DNA from: Prinia subflava
Lineage: Eukaryota; Chordata; Aves; Passeriformes; Cisticolidae
Direction: 5' to 3'
NCBI RefSeq assembly: GCF_021018805.1
Contig: NC_086253.1
Span: forward strand, 11,720,735 to 11,784,734
Length of the DNA: 64,000 nt
Shown: piece after piece, positions 10,833-24,911 of the stretch
Layout: each line of letters opens with the position of its first letter
Position numbering within the stretch: the first letter of the stretch is position 1
Made by a program: the position numbers and the translations under genes
The notes under the pieces: model-generated
Database searches by the model: none
Seen by the model: the letters and a program-made list of their open reading frames with translations, nothing else
Told to the model about the DNA's origin: nothing

Positions 10833-13800
10833 GTTGATAATTGCTGTAGGCTCTGGATAGAATGACACTTTGGTTGTAGGATGGGGTATATTCTTACTGC
10901 ATCTCAGTCCCTAGTAGGTTTTGGATGACAAGAAATGGCTGTGTCTTTGAAGCAGGGGAGTTCTTGCAGTGTGTACCTGCAGTGTTTCCCTTTGCTGCCA
11001 GCAAGATGGCTATGGCAATAATGAAGGCAGTGACTATAGCCCTGAGATTGCTGATTTATCAGCTCACTCCAGGTCTGTGAGCCTGCAGTTGGGTGTTTGG
11101 AAGTGAGTGTTCAGTGCAAGGCAGCAGTGAGTCGTGCAGGTGGTGGGCACTCCTGCCTACTGAAAAATGAGGAGTCTGAGGCTGGTCTTTCTGAGTGACT
11201 GTCAGTGATGGGTATCCCTACAGATTCCATGTTGTGTGGAGCACATAAGCAGGGAAAATAATGCTCGTGCTTTGAGTAACTCAGCAGACCTACATCAGTG
11301 TGGAAATCATCAGATGTTGTGCATTGGGTGCCAAGGTCTTACCTCATTTTGGGAGATAGGATTTAACTTTCTCTAAGTAACATGTCAGATTGTCTTTCTT
11401 AATGTTTTGAGAACTTTGTTTTTAATTTTTGCTGTAGCTTTTAAAACTGTGCTTGGCTCCAAGGTGTTTGGTGGAAATGCTGCATGTTACATGCATTTAG
11501 GTGGCTGAAGGTTCTGCGTGCAAACACCATAGGTACAGGGTCATGGCCATTGCTGTCCTCATTGTAACCTGCTGTGCCAAGAGGGCATATGCAACTCCAG
11601 AGGAAAAAAGGCATCATTCTTTGTCTTTATAAAAAGCCAGTGTTACAGAGACAAGAAACATTATCTTAACAAAAATTTGGAACAGGTGAAGAGAACCTGA
11701 TTGTGTTTTTAATCTGTTGTAGTGAAGCACAGCTCTGTCCTTCACGTATACTTTAGCTTGATATCGGCTTAGAGACCTGTGGTACACAGAGCTCTGTCTT
11801 GTGACATTTCTGGGGTAATACATAAAATTGTACTAGACTGGTCAAGCAAAACATCAGGAGCAGAGAGATGGATTGGAACATGTGTTAAAACTCCTGAGCA
11901 AGGCTTCTGTGACTATTAATAATTTCTCTTCTATGGAAAACTGTCAAGTAGTTCTGGATTTTTTCCCTATTTTTTTTGCAGGTAAATATTTTCAGTGTGC
12001 TCCACTGAGATGTTATGACTCACTGACAGCAAAAATGATTCCCTTTGGAACCTGGTCCTGCACATTTGCCATTCTCTGCCTGCAGAGCCCCTGTTTTATT
12101 CCTGGTCTTCTTTCCTTGGCCACTTCTGTCCTTTTAACTTACAGCCAGTTAAACAAGACCAAATGCACTCTAGCTTGACATCCCCTTTACAGAGACTTCA
12201 TCCCACTGATAAAGGAGTACTTATTTTTTCAGGTATTTTAAAGTGTGTCCCAGCACCACCTTCTGTGCTGTATGGAACTTACAGGTCCCATTGGAGCAGT
12301 ATGTTCTGTGATTCTCTGGTTAGCTCATATTCTGCATTGTGGTATCTGGGGTTGTTTGACTTAGGTGAGCAAGATGTTTGAGAAATGGTGGCTGAAGTCT
12401 TAAAAGCTGTTTAAATAAACATAAACTGATAAGCAAGGAGAATGTTGGAAATGAGTTGCAGGAAATCCAGACTTGTAGAGCTGTAGAGTGGCACTGAAGA
12501 CTGTCAACCCTTGGTTCTGTCATCTGGGCTTCAAACCACACTAGGTAGTACCCGTGCAGGTGTGAACATGAAGCTTTATCCTATAACCATGGCAAGCAGA
12601 GATTCAAAGGCAGCTCTGTGTTGTCAATATCTTTTCTTCATGCTGTGTTTTTGCTAATAAACAGCTTAGAATGAGCTTGCAGTGTGTGAAGTTTTGGTCT
12701 CAATGGGACTGTCAGGTTAAAACAATATTTTGGTTTTGGCAATTCATAGTTTCAAGCAAATCAATTAAATATCAAAGCTTCATTACTTAAGCAGTTCCAT
12801 TAAATTTTGTGTTTCTTTCTCTGGTTCTGTAATGTTGGAGTAGACTGCTCTGGTGTTTGTGTTGAAAATCATGTAAGCAATCAATTTTTTTTACTACCAG
12901 AAACAACAACAAAACAACCCAAAAAAAACACCCAAAAAAAACAACAACCAAAAAACAGAGAGCATTTCTAAGAACATTGGGTTTCACAGGGGCCTTAACC
13001 TGCAGTGTGTGGCCAGACTTGTATATATGAGTGATTTTTGCCTTGGGATGTGAGCATCCCATACATTTCAGAACTGATGTCTACATCACTGCAACTAGCA
13101 AAGAAACAATCTGCCAGTTGGATCAGAATTTGACTCTGCTTCTGTTCCTGAGTGGGGGGAATGTATGGGGAATAACAGTCTCTGTGCAGAGATTTATTTC
13201 ATGTTTTAATGCCAAGAAAATTTGATTTCCTGTGTCTGTGTTTGGAGTGCTGGCTATGGAAATATGTCAAGGAGACAAAACTATCATCCTGTTCCTGATA
13301 AGGCAGAAAGCAGTGTATTCAAAACTGATGGTTGTTTAGTTATTGTTCTGCCTATCCACATGACAGGAAAGGAATAAATTCCTTTGTCATCCTTCTAGAC
13401 AAGATAGTGAGCCAGTAGGAAGATGCCATGTTCATAGTGTTGATCTGTAGGTTGGAGCTTAGCTTTGCAATTTCTAACCTGGCTAAAAGTCATTCTGCTT
13501 TTGATAAATAGAATTTATATGCTGATGTTTTATGTACAATAATCTGTATGTTATTGTATAGTAGTTGATGCACTTCCTCTTTTTTCTTCATTGCATGATT
13601 TCTCACTTATTGTGGTTTTCTTCCTTCTTTATTCATAAAGCACCTAAGCCTCCTGTGCAACTCAAATTTCAGCTCTTTCTAGTATGTATTCCTTTCTGCA
13701 TTTCCTTTTTATATAACTGCTTCTTTTCTTCCATTGAGATTATCTTGCTTTATAGGATATAACATGTATTTCAGACTGCACAAATCATCTTGCATTTGTG

Positions 13801-16800
13801 CAATGCACTTTCATGAATATTCATAATATATCTTATGCATTTGTAATAATAAATGTTAGGAATTAGATTCAAATTTACCTTTAAAACGCCAAAGAAATAT
13901 ATTTTATAATAAATTTTACTGGTGCTAAGTATGGAGTTTATCTTTCTGAATTCAACATCAGCTTATTACTTCAAGATCATGTAATGGTGGATGACTTTAA
14001 ATTTCCCGAGTATTCAGTGTTTTTGTTAAAGGATTTTTTCTGAATTGCCCTTACATTAAGAGAAGCGACCTTTTCTTCTTTCTTTAAATAGCAAACTACT
14101 TATTTTCTAATTTCTGATTTGTTGCTTTTAGTTAGCTTACCACTGGCTCACTAATACCTATTCTTTTTCTCTTTGACTGAGTGCAACCACCCTTCTAAAT
14201 TTTGAATATGTTATAAATACTTTATTCAGAGCTTGAGGCTCAGTCAGGGTGCTGAGTCATTGTTTAATGCCAGATTTTCTACTGATTGTATTGTTTTCTT
14301 CTTGGACATACAGATTAGCATTTTTGAGCTTGAGAAGAATGCTAAAAACCACTCTTTCAGTTTATTGAAGCCACATTTATAGAAAATTAACTTTTAGACT
14401 TTTACTTCTCAATCTTTCACCTCATTGTGCAGAATATGATGTGCACAAAGATGTAGCTGCTTGTGAGATAGTTCAGTGCCTGGTTCCTTTCTGCACTTCA
14501 TCTGAATGACCGGGTCATTGGAGGAGGATTCACAACTCCCTCTCTCCCAGAGAGAGCTGCATTAAAATTAATGTATTTCATGTGAACAACCAAGCCAATG
14601 ACAAAATTTCTGCTAGATTGGAGGCCATTACTTATTGTTTTCCTGTCATAAAGGTTTTTTATAAAATATTCAAGTAAAATTAATGTAAACTGTTTGTCTT
14701 TGAGGCACCTCTTTGTTTCCTTTGTGAAGAGCTAAATTAATAAAAGCACTTCCCACTGGACTTCAGCTTTAGCTTTGCAGGGAAATAATTAGCATTTGAA
14801 GCCAAGATACTATCTTTATGGTCTATTGGCCTTTGTTTGGTTTGGGGAACGCCATGTCTCCATGCCTAGTATCGTTGCTCTGCTCTGAATCTTGAAATCT
14901 GTGCACCTGATATAATAATAGAGAAAGGCATCCTAATGCCCCAGAGAAGATGTGATGTTCAGAAATGCCATCTCTTTGAACTGCATTTCTAGTACTTTTC
15001 CTGTATATGCAGTATCAGGAGACACAGTGTAGAGAAAGCAGCTATAAACACTGAAATTCAAACTGTTTTTGTACATCTACATTTTTTGTGTTGGGATCAT
15101 TTGTTGAGATGAACTTCAAGTGAAGAACCCTTTAAGCACAGCCAAATCTGTGAAGGACAGGAACTGAAGTTGTGTGATGCAATGACAAATTGTAATGATG
15201 AATTCTTGACTGTTTCTTCTGGTTTTAATAATATTATTCCTGTCCTTCTTTCTTACATCACAGTTTTGCATTTCATGTAAATCATCGTGCTGTGCTTGAT
15301 TTTAAGCAGTAGCATGATTGCATTTGGCAGGGTGTTTACAGTAGATAACTTGGTCAGAAGGTGTGTTCTGAACAGCTTCATCCTTTTGCCTGCTCTTTAC
15401 CCATCTCTAATCCTGATGTGGTGCTCTTTTGTCACTGCAGCAGTCTGTCAGCATGCAGGGGTGAACTGAACTGCTTTCAGCATTTCATTAATGCCACTTC
15501 TGATCAGTGGCAGATGTTGCTGCGTGAGCGGTGCTCGCTGGCCCCGCTGGTCCCCACGTGCCATATGTGTCTGCCGGGCAGGTGGGGGGATGCAGGACCC
15601 TCAGCTGGGGAAGCCCAGCTCTCAGAGGATGCTCTCTGAAAGATGAAGACATTTCCAAGATGGATGAGCATCTTTGTCAGTAGATTTTCAAAGCAAAAAG
15701 AGGCCACTGTGATAATAACTCACTTAACGTATAAGTGAGTCCTAAAGCATCTTTCAGTAACTTTTGCGTGTGTTCATTGACTTGTAAATGCAGGCATCTT
15801 CTTTCTCTAGTGAATACTCTAATGCCAAAGAACTCAGCAGTTTTTTTACTTACCTAATTCCATTCACTACCTATTTCCCTTCCTTAGCAATCTCTTCTTT
15901 AATAACACCGACTATTGTTATATAGCAAATAAAACACAAATAAAGAGTCTGTGTTATAGATATGGGCTAAATTAGGCAAAAGTTTATTTTTAGGTTACTG
16001 ATTATATTGATGATTCCCATGTTTAACAAGAGTAGTCTTCATGCTATGCAGCGATTTTTACAGTGAAATTGTACTCTCATCATTGAGTTGACATGAAAGA
16101 GCAGGGAACTCGCTGGCAGGCATATCTGGGTTAGGCTGCAGTAACTCATTAGAAGCTTCTAAAGTAGGATTACATAAATGGGACCCTATCTTCTCAGGTT
16201 AAATATAGTTCTGTAGTTTAATCTAATATGTGGCTGCTGTAAAATCTCTGTTGACCGGCAGCAGTAGTCTGACTTGTCCACCTTTTCAGTGCTATGCTTA
16301 AAACAAGACAATCAAAACGTAAGATTCCATCTTTAATGGAATTCAGTGTGAGTTTATTGCTGTTATTTAGGGTGAGGTGGGTTTTTAAAAAATGAAAATA
16401 TTAATTAACGAGTCAGACTGGAATCAACTTTAAATATGTACATCACAATTTTCACTAATCTATTGTATCTTAATCAAGTTATAAAAAGAATTACTTACTT
16501 TTCCTGATTTTAGGATATAAACATGAAAGGTATTTCAGCAAAAGTAGAGATGATGTTAGTTATAAAAATCTATAAAATAAAATGCATAATTTTGCATTAT
16601 CTCACAATCATAGAGAGAGTAAAGGAAATGTATTCATTATATAGGAATAAATAGTTTCCCTCAGCATCTTTTTTAAACTTCTAGATTTACATTAAAATTA
16701 GAAATTCATGACATAGTTTATGGAAGTAATGTTCCTTAGTGAGATGTGAAATATGGTTCTTATTTTATATTGCTGCTCTATAGTTCTATCATTATTTTTA

Positions 16801-17166
16801 AGCACAATTTTCTAGGGACATTATTCTCATTTCTGGTTTCCATTCAAAAAGTTGAAAAAAAAAATCAGACAAAAAAACCCCCAGAAATGCCCTTTTTCTA
16901 ACATTAGAGTTCAGAGAGTTTTTAAACATCTTTATCAATTTCTTTGTAGGGGCTTACATTGATCTGCACTCAAAAATGACATTTTTCCATATAGTTGGCA
17001 GGATGCATATTTGTGTGTGTTCATTTAGATGGACCTAAATGGGGTATGTTACTGCTTATACACAGCAGTCACATAGATTGAAGAGATTCTTGCCAGTGCC
17101 TTGATTTAACGTTTTGATCTCAAAAAGCTTTTTGTTGGCACTGTGAGGTTCATTCTGGTGTTGGGG
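10833..17166. other. AT-rich intron-like or intergenic DNA
   Basis: No exon or RNA gene is recognised. It holds an A-rich simple repeat at 12901-12957 and a locally GC-rich block at about 15480-15640. That block's 92-codon open frame (15361-15639) has no recognisable family. The rest is AT-rich unique sequence. Confidence 0.55.
12901..12957 (+). repeat. A-rich (AAC)n-like simple repeat
   Basis: 57 bases contain only A and C, as irregular AAC and AAAACA-type units. This is a decayed simple repeat, possibly the old tail of a retroelement that can no longer be recognised. Confidence 0.7.
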
Positions 17167-17263
17167 CTCTGAGCAGCCCAGTTCAGTGGAAGGTGTCCCT
17201 GCCCATGGCAAGGGGTAGGAATGGTTCTTGTGGTCCTTTCCAAACCAAACTAGTCCATGATTG
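17167..17263 (+). mobile_element. CR1 LINE 3'-end fragment
   Basis: About 100 bp matching the conserved CR1 3' region: CTCTGAGCAGCCCAGTTCAG, then GGAAGGTGTCCCTGCCCATG, then a diverged form of the CCTTTCCAACCCAAACCATTCTATGATT ending. It is plus-oriented and severely 5'-truncated, as most avian CR1 copies are. It contains no coding part. Confidence 0.8.
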
Positions 17264-20200
17264 TAAGCAGGACTGAATTTCACTGTGGTGAACTCTTCAG
17301 CTTCTCTCTGTTACACCATGAGCTGTATTTCTTAGTTAAGCCTTGCATTTTATATCTGGATGTGTGGGGGCACACCAGAGCTGAAGTTCTGTTCTGTTCC
17401 AAACGTGTTGTCAGTGCTGTGTCTGTTGAAGGTGCATATGCATATCTAGAATGGTTTGAAATGATTGAGAGCCTTAGCTGAAGACAGAATGAGCATAATT
17501 CATGTTCACAATCGCTGTTGAATTTTTTTTCTCAGATAAGAAGTCTGATAAGCTTATGCCATGTCCACCAAGTACAATCCAGTTATAAATTCAAGTTGTA
17601 GTTGTAAATTTATTTCTAAAAAAGCAAGTCTGTGAGTAGCTGGGAATCTCAGTATTTAATTCACTGCTGCAAATCAATTCTCTGGGTTTTATCTATTATT
17701 GCATCCTAAACAAATTGTTTACATTAGTAAGTTAGTGAGAACATAAAGTAATTAATTTCATTCTCTTCATTTGCAAATGAAAAGGAAGTTATTTATGGGC
17801 CTTAAGTCTTTTTCTGAAAGACTAGGAGCTGTGGAAATCGTACATGGTATATGTGGAATAAACCAAATTCTCACAGGAGTATTTCCTTTAGAAACAACTC
17901 AAGTGTTTTTATGACCATCTTCTTAATAGAGAGATAAAGTTGTTTTATGCCATGCATTAGAAATGTAAAAAAGCAAGGGCAATATTTCTGGTGTACCTCA
18001 GGGGTTTTCTGTTGGAAGGAATCTGAGATATCCTGGAACAGCAGTAAGAAAATATGCCTTTCCACTAAATAACAATGAGAATTTAGTATTTGAGACCAAG
18101 TACAGCTTGATATAAAGTATTTTCAGGAGAGCTTTCCTAAATCCACTATCCAGTATCAATACTGGAGAAAATGTGGTGTTTTTTAAAATGTGCAGAAGAC
18201 AAATATACTTGGTTACTGCAACACATTCTGTTTCCATTTACTTTAAAATTATTTTTTAATCCTTAGCTATAAAGAAAAAAAAGAAACCTGAAAAATGGAA
18301 AGTTTTTATTGTCAAATAACTTTTTTTACCAACACTATTTTTTAAAATGGATTTCCTTATTTTTCCTTTATTTGAATTATTTTGCCTGGCAGAGAGCAGC
18401 ATCTGGGAAGGACTTCTAGTTAACCAGTAAATTTTAAACAATTTTGGCTTTTTGTTACTCTCCAGAAAAAGTTCTCAGATTGCATTTGAAAATCCAGCTG
18501 ATACTTCTGTTGCTTCCTCTTAAATTTCAGTTCTTTTGGACAAGGACTCTCCTGTACTATTAATTCTAGTTTTGTTTCAGGGCAATAAATGTGATAATGC
18601 ATCTGGATGTTCTAGCATGTGTTAAAAGTATTGTAGACATGTGACATATGATTTAACAAGATGTGGCTGTGCTAGTTGGAGTCTGTCTCTCCTTGAGCTT
18701 TTTATCTGTACCAGCTTAGGTTGGGTTTTTTTCATCTGGACAAGACTTACAGTATTTTCACAGCTTTGTTTTTGATCCCTAGATAAAGTCAGCATGTTTA
18801 TGTGACAAGCAGTCATATTTTCAGCTAGGTTCTCCTTGCATTTCTGGAATTTCAAGTAATATTTGTTAATACTGTAAGTAAACTACTTTGTCCAGCTTAA
18901 CTTTGAAATTGATTGCTTTTCAATTCACACAGTAGTTGATACTCTTAGTGTATTTGGGTGTATGTTTAATACTTTGATAGATGCTCTCAAAATAAGTACC
19001 GTAAAACAAAATTATTGCCAAATGGTTTTTATTTTGGACTAGGTGAATGAATACAAATTGCCCTTTATAGTCTGTGAGGAATGTCTTGCTCTAAAGGTAT
19101 TTTGCAGGTGTTACTATAAAAATACCTTCTATCAGAAGTCAATTTATCTAATTTACATTTGAAATTATTTAGAGTACAGTATATGCCTGAAATGTGATGC
19201 ATGGATTAGTAATAGGGTTGCAAAGTCAAAAGTTTCATATTTAAGTTAGAAAATGTGGACAGAAGCTGCAAGAGGGTGGTTTGTAAGGGCAGCAGCCTCA
19301 GAGCACCTTTATTTCTGTGTGGAATTTCTCAGGCAGAAGAATGTGCAGATGAATTGTATTCAATTGCTATTGCATGCCCTAGGTGGCTACTAAATGCATC
19401 AGATTTACTGTTCATGGGCAGTAATTTCTATTCCTTAGAAGTCTTGGCTTGCTCCCTATGTATGACTGTTTATATTATTGGCTAATATGCAAATTCTTTT
19501 TAGGCAGGAAAAGTGAAAATATTCAGGTAAAATCCAGGTCATGGCTGCCTTGCTTTGTGTTTTTTGTATCTCTAGTTCAAAATGGTCCTTGCTGTGAGAC
19601 AGACCTTCTGTAATGCCTTTTGTTGACTGTTTCATATGTGTTGTGCTCTCGGTAGTATAACTAGAATTTCACTGAACTAAAGCACTTACTTGCAACATTT
19701 TTTCAGTGTGAAATAAATTGTATTTATTTTATTTATATCTCTCTCTCAAGATCACCTGATTTTAAATAACATGTATATCTGTATGTCTAAGTTTATTGCT
19801 AAGATAACTGTTCAGAAGATCTCAGGGTGTTACTCCATCTTATTTTCTGACTTCAGGTTATGTAATATTTGTAAATATACTGGGTCAATGGGCATGCTTG
19901 GATTGTGGCCTGAATATCAATTTGTCTTCCCTTCACTTATAACCAAAATTTAAAAGATGGGTATTCTTTGTTACAATTCCCAGATCATGGTGACTTTGTT
20001 GGGCCAGAGAGCAGGAAAATGGACATGGACGTAGTAATGGACATATTTATGTGAAAGTATGAGTGACAAAAAGAGCAGCAACCAAAATATGTAATGGGCT
20101 CAGCATTTTATGTGTTACCTTTTTTTAGTAACCTGTCATCGTTCTGTAGCTTCCAACATTTTTTGCTGAACTACAGACTGAAAGGTTTGCACCCCTCAGT

Positions 20201-20437
20201 CATCATTCTGAATTCCTTGTTTCCTCTGCCATGGTTCAGAAGGATAAAAAAAACAAGTTAATTTTTGAGGCACAACTTGTCTTTTATAGAGTTATCCTAG
20301 GATCTGTCAATTTTTGTCTTTATTATATCTTACCGAGTCTACTATTGCTTTTTCAATCCCATTAGTTTTGTTCTGCGTTACTCTCTAAAGGTCTTACTGG
20401 TATTGGAAAATCCAACAGTATGTGCAGAACACTGACA
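17264..20437. other. AT-rich unique DNA
   Basis: About 3.2 kb without any exon, RNA gene or repeat I can recognise. Open frames are short and unrelated to known families. Confidence 0.55.
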
Positions 20438-20880
20438 GAGGAGGGCAGTGAAGATGGTGAAGGGCCTTGGGGGGGAAGCTGTGTGAGGAGTGGCTGAGGG
20501 CACTGGGTCTGTTCAGCCTGGGGAAAAGGAGAATGAGAGGAGACCTCACTGCAGTCTGTAACTTCCTTGTGAGGGGGAGAGGAGAGACACTGATCTCTGC
20601 TCTGTGATAACAGTGACAGGAATGGCCTGAAGAAGTATCAGGGGAGGTTCAGGTTGGATATCAGGGGAAGGTTCTTCTCACAGAGAGTTGATGGACACTG
20701 GAGGAGGCTCCCAGGGAAGGGATCACAGCACCAAACCTGACAGAGCTCACAAAGCACTTGGACAGTGCTCTCAGGCACATGGTGTGACTCCTGGGGATGG
20801 CCTGTGTGAGCCAGGAGTTAAACTCAATGATCCTGATGGGTCCCTCCCAGCTCAGCCCAGTCTATGGTTCTATGATATCA
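20438..20880 (+). mobile_element. CR1 LINE 3'-end fragment, about 440 bp
   Basis: It begins with the CR1-like GGGCAGTGAAGATGGTGAAG and continues through the segment encoding the end of CR1 ORF2 (GTTCAGCCTGGGGAAAAGGA, then GAGACCTCACTGCAG). It ends with the typical GTCTATGGTTCTATGATATC octamer region. It is plus-oriented and 5'-truncated. Frames are broken by stops and indels, so it is a dead copy. Confidence 0.9.
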
Positions 20881-23800
20881 TCTAATGCCCAAACAAATTA
20901 CATTATTCCCCTTTTTTAATTCTCTCCTCTTTCTAGAAATCTCTGTAGTGTTCCTAGTAACTGATAACAGTAGGAATTCTTGGAACGGTCTGTCCACTTT
21001 AGATGATTTAAAAACCCATTTGCCAAATGCATCCATTTATTGCAGATGGAAAGGGTTGAGGACACAGTTGTTAGCAGTGTTTTGGAACAGGGAGTAAGTT
21101 AAATGGTCTTAATTTCTTCCTTCAAACAAGAATGATGAATAGAAAGTGCCATGTTAGGTAGGAACTTCATGTAGAATCAAAATAATGTCAAAATTGGTTC
21201 TTGGGTCTGTTTGCAACAAGTTGTAAAGTACAAATAATTGTATTTCTTACCATTTTAGTCTAATTTTATATTTTCAGCTGGATCACTATGAGTGTTTATA
21301 AGTATGGAAAAAATGATCACATCTATTGGACTATGAGTTTTTAAATTAAAAAAAACCTGTATGGGCTGTAGGACATTAAAATATCATTAGATATTTAGTA
21401 GGCAGACGTGGATGAAAAAGCTGTAAGTGGCTGCTGTAGGCCTTAATTTTATAAAAGTTTTGGAAATCAACACCGTGATGGAAGGAGGTTTTTCTCCTCC
21501 CCTGCCATACCCAGCTTCTTTTTCTCTGCCAAACTCTCCCTTGTGCTGGCTCCAGCATTTTACAGATTACAAGAAGAATTGGCTCAGAGAGAAAGCAATA
21601 AGTGTTATAGAGAAGGGAAAATGCCTCGTTTTTAGCTTGAGTTTGTTCTCGCTTTTGGTTTACCACAGCTGTGCTGGCTCAAGGTGGGGGCAGAATGATT
21701 TCTTTTTAAGGTTTATGTTGGCTTAAAATGTCCATGAAACTATAGCCTTAATTGCAGCTAATTGCAAGGAAGGGAATGAGCATGTGTGCATCCTTCTAGG
21801 GATTACCTCTGATATTGCTGACCAGAAACTTAAGATATATATATTTATATTAAAAAATCATAGCAAGATATTTTCTTCAGGTACATGCCTTAGCACTCAT
21901 CCCTTGTATCCTATACCTCTGTCCTTTTCTGGTGTTAATCATGACCACTTCCCACAAGAACTGCAGGGGGATAGGTGGCCTAATTGCTCATGTTCCACAA
22001 CAGCCCTTGCTAAGTTTAATAATATTTACTGCTTCTGCAAATATCAGTGGTGTGGTTTGGGGCTGACTGTCTGTCTGCAGGCTGCAGCCACAGCATCGGG
22101 TCATACCAACGTGGCCATCAGGAGCTTCTTCTCCAGTATGCACAGACACATTGAATTACCCATACCTAAAGGTGAAATTCTTAAAGTGTCTGCATGGCAA
22201 CTTCCACTCTGGAAAGGTCTGGACTTGTGTTCATAGGTGTTAATTTTTTTCCAAGTTCATAGAGACTTGATTTATTGCTAAACTGTTCACCTGCTTTTAA
22301 CTTAATCTGTGTCACCAAAGGGAACCAAATCAGTGTTCCTTACTAATACATGCTGGCAAATTGGTTGCCTTAAGAAATGCAATTACTGAATTCTTGCTCA
22401 CAAATACCATCAGACAAAGAGGCAGTAGGGGCCTTTTCTGTGTCTGTAGAAGTCTTTTGTTCAAATCAGAATTAACCATAGAACTACCATTAGAAATATT
22501 ACAGGATGCCAGTTTTCTATTGAAACTAGGTCACTTTGTATAAAATGATTAAAGATTTATTGGTCCTTAGGGAAGGACCTGGATCTCTAGACTAATGTTT
22601 GGGGCTCTCAGTGGAGAAAAATGAATCATTTGCTGGGAAAGCATTGCAATCATTATAATTGTGTGAAGGGCTGTTACAATATGGTCTTTCAATTGCACCT
22701 GAAGATAAAAAAATCGACACCAGCTTTATTTTTTAAATAAAGGCCATGGGGATCTGAACCACAAAGGAGATTTAGAGCTGTATTAACTGGAGATGCCTGC
22801 TGTAGGAAATCACAGTCACAGAAATACAGCTTACTGCCTGTTTTCTGCTGAGGATTGTACAGAGAGGAAAAAGTGGACTTTCCCCCTTATTGTAAAGGAT
22901 GAGGAAAGGCCCAGAGGCTGCATGTTCTGGATGTTTTGTGACTCTGCAGTTGCCAAACCCTGTGCAGATCTACTCTGAAATCATTAAATGAAATTTAACA
23001 CAATCACCATTATCACATGGTGCATCTTCCAGCGGTCCAGTGTGCTGCCACCTCAAAATACTCAAAATATTCTTTCATTTAGAAACCATGATTTTTTTTT
23101 TTTCTTCTCAGTAAGAGCTTCTGGACAGTGTTGGAAACCATTACTATTTATCTCCAAAATCTGCTTAAATGACAGCAACTTGCATACTGGGAGTCCTTAT
23201 AATCTAAGATGTTTGTTTGCTTTTGACTGATCTTAATTCACTGGGCAATTGGTGCTGTCCAGAAAAATTGCGTTTGTTACCTGGTGTGAAACAAGCCAAT
23301 AATTACACACTTGAGAGTGACTATTTATTTCAGAGTTTCACAAGCCTAGGTGCTCAGTGGTATTCCACTAATCAAACACAACAAGTATCAAAACCTTATA
23401 CATATCATGTATATGTATACACCATATACATATCAAACCATATACATAGAAAATGTATACATTTTAGCAAACAAAGGCATGAATGTTCATTGGCTGCATG
23501 TTGCATAGTTTTGTTATTAGTTACTATTCTATCTTCTGTTGGTTAATGATTCTCTCACTTGTGCTAATTAGTCCACATGCTCTTTCCCTTCTTTTGAGTC
23601 ACTGGTCTGTGAATTGGTGGTGGTGATCTGGCCCTGCCAGAATGACCCTTTACCTGGTTGGAGCTGGTGCAGCACAGTTGCTGAGTTGTCTTTATTAGTT
23701 TCTTCCTTATCTTGGGAGTTCTGCCAAGTGTCCTTGCAGCCCGTAAATTCTGCATTCTTTCTGTCCACTGTCAGTGGTACATCTTGCTTCCCAGGCTTTG

Positions 23801-24911
23801 TTAACTTCCCACGAGGTCTGAGGTCATTGAAACTTGTCAAGCCCTAGACCTGAACAAGCCAATTCTGCCCACATGTAATTTGTCTTTCTAACACCTGGAC
23901 ATCATTTAGAGCTCACTTGGTAGCTGCTCTCTGTTTCACAGATTAAATCTTCCTTCTTGTTGACTAGGCTGGAAAGTATACAAAAATCAAACATCAAAAA
24001 ACATTCCTTCTTAAGGAAATTTTTACACATTACCTGTTTTACAACACTGGAATGGCAGAGCCATAAATAAAACAAAACATTATGAGTTGTATCAAAAAAT
24101 GGTGAAAAGTTTAATGGCAGCTTCTTTATCAAGTGCTCTTCATTCATTTAATCATTAATTTGAAATGTTTCATATTAACCATAGTTAAACAGACAGTCTA
24201 CTAAGTGACAGAAGTTGGTGATAGTTCTTAACTGTAGCAGAACCTCAGAAAGTAAAACAAAGTGGTGTGACACTGTTGTTAAGAGAGGTCTTGATTCCAT
24301 AATATATTGTAAAGTTTTCTTTCTACCCCAAACGGTGAAGCAATTAATTTTTTTGCCTAATTTCAAATTAATGGAGGTACCTGTGTACATCAGTATCAAA
24401 TACTGTCTCTGTGTGCATTAAAGAACTTGTTTTAGGATTATTTTGGAGGTTGGGATTTTTTCTCTCTGGCTGGGAACATCTCACATTTTTACCTGCAAAG
24501 CTGATTGCACTAATAGAGTAACTGATTCAAGTTAGCTTTTGGAGATGCAGAAAAAACAGTAACTATTTGCAGTTCTGCAGAAAAATGACACTAAAATATG
24601 TTCTCTGTGCATATAAACGTAGCATTTTCTGGTATTCTAGCACTCCTGTCCTTTGAAGCACTGTACTAATTTCAGTTTTATCCTGCTGAAATAATTTTCT
24701 CAAGGTTTTTTTCTCCAAATATTATAATATCACTGGACTCATGGGGAGAGCAGACAAGAAGACTGAATTTTTGTTTTCAGTTATATCACCACTTCAAGAG
24801 ATTTGTACACTGAAAGAACATCAGGTTGTTATTTTTATTGTTTAATTTCTGTTATTTCAAGTGGAACAATTTCATTGTCACTGGTCAGAAATCCTGACTG
24901 TACTCTCAACT
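20881..24911. other. AT-rich unique DNA
   Basis: No gene is established. Two possible oddities are a 150-codon open frame at 21784-22236, which includes an AG-bounded, exon-like stretch at about 22082-22171 with no family match, and a TATACATA-rich simple stretch at about 23398-23462. Both are probably chance. Confidence 0.5.
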
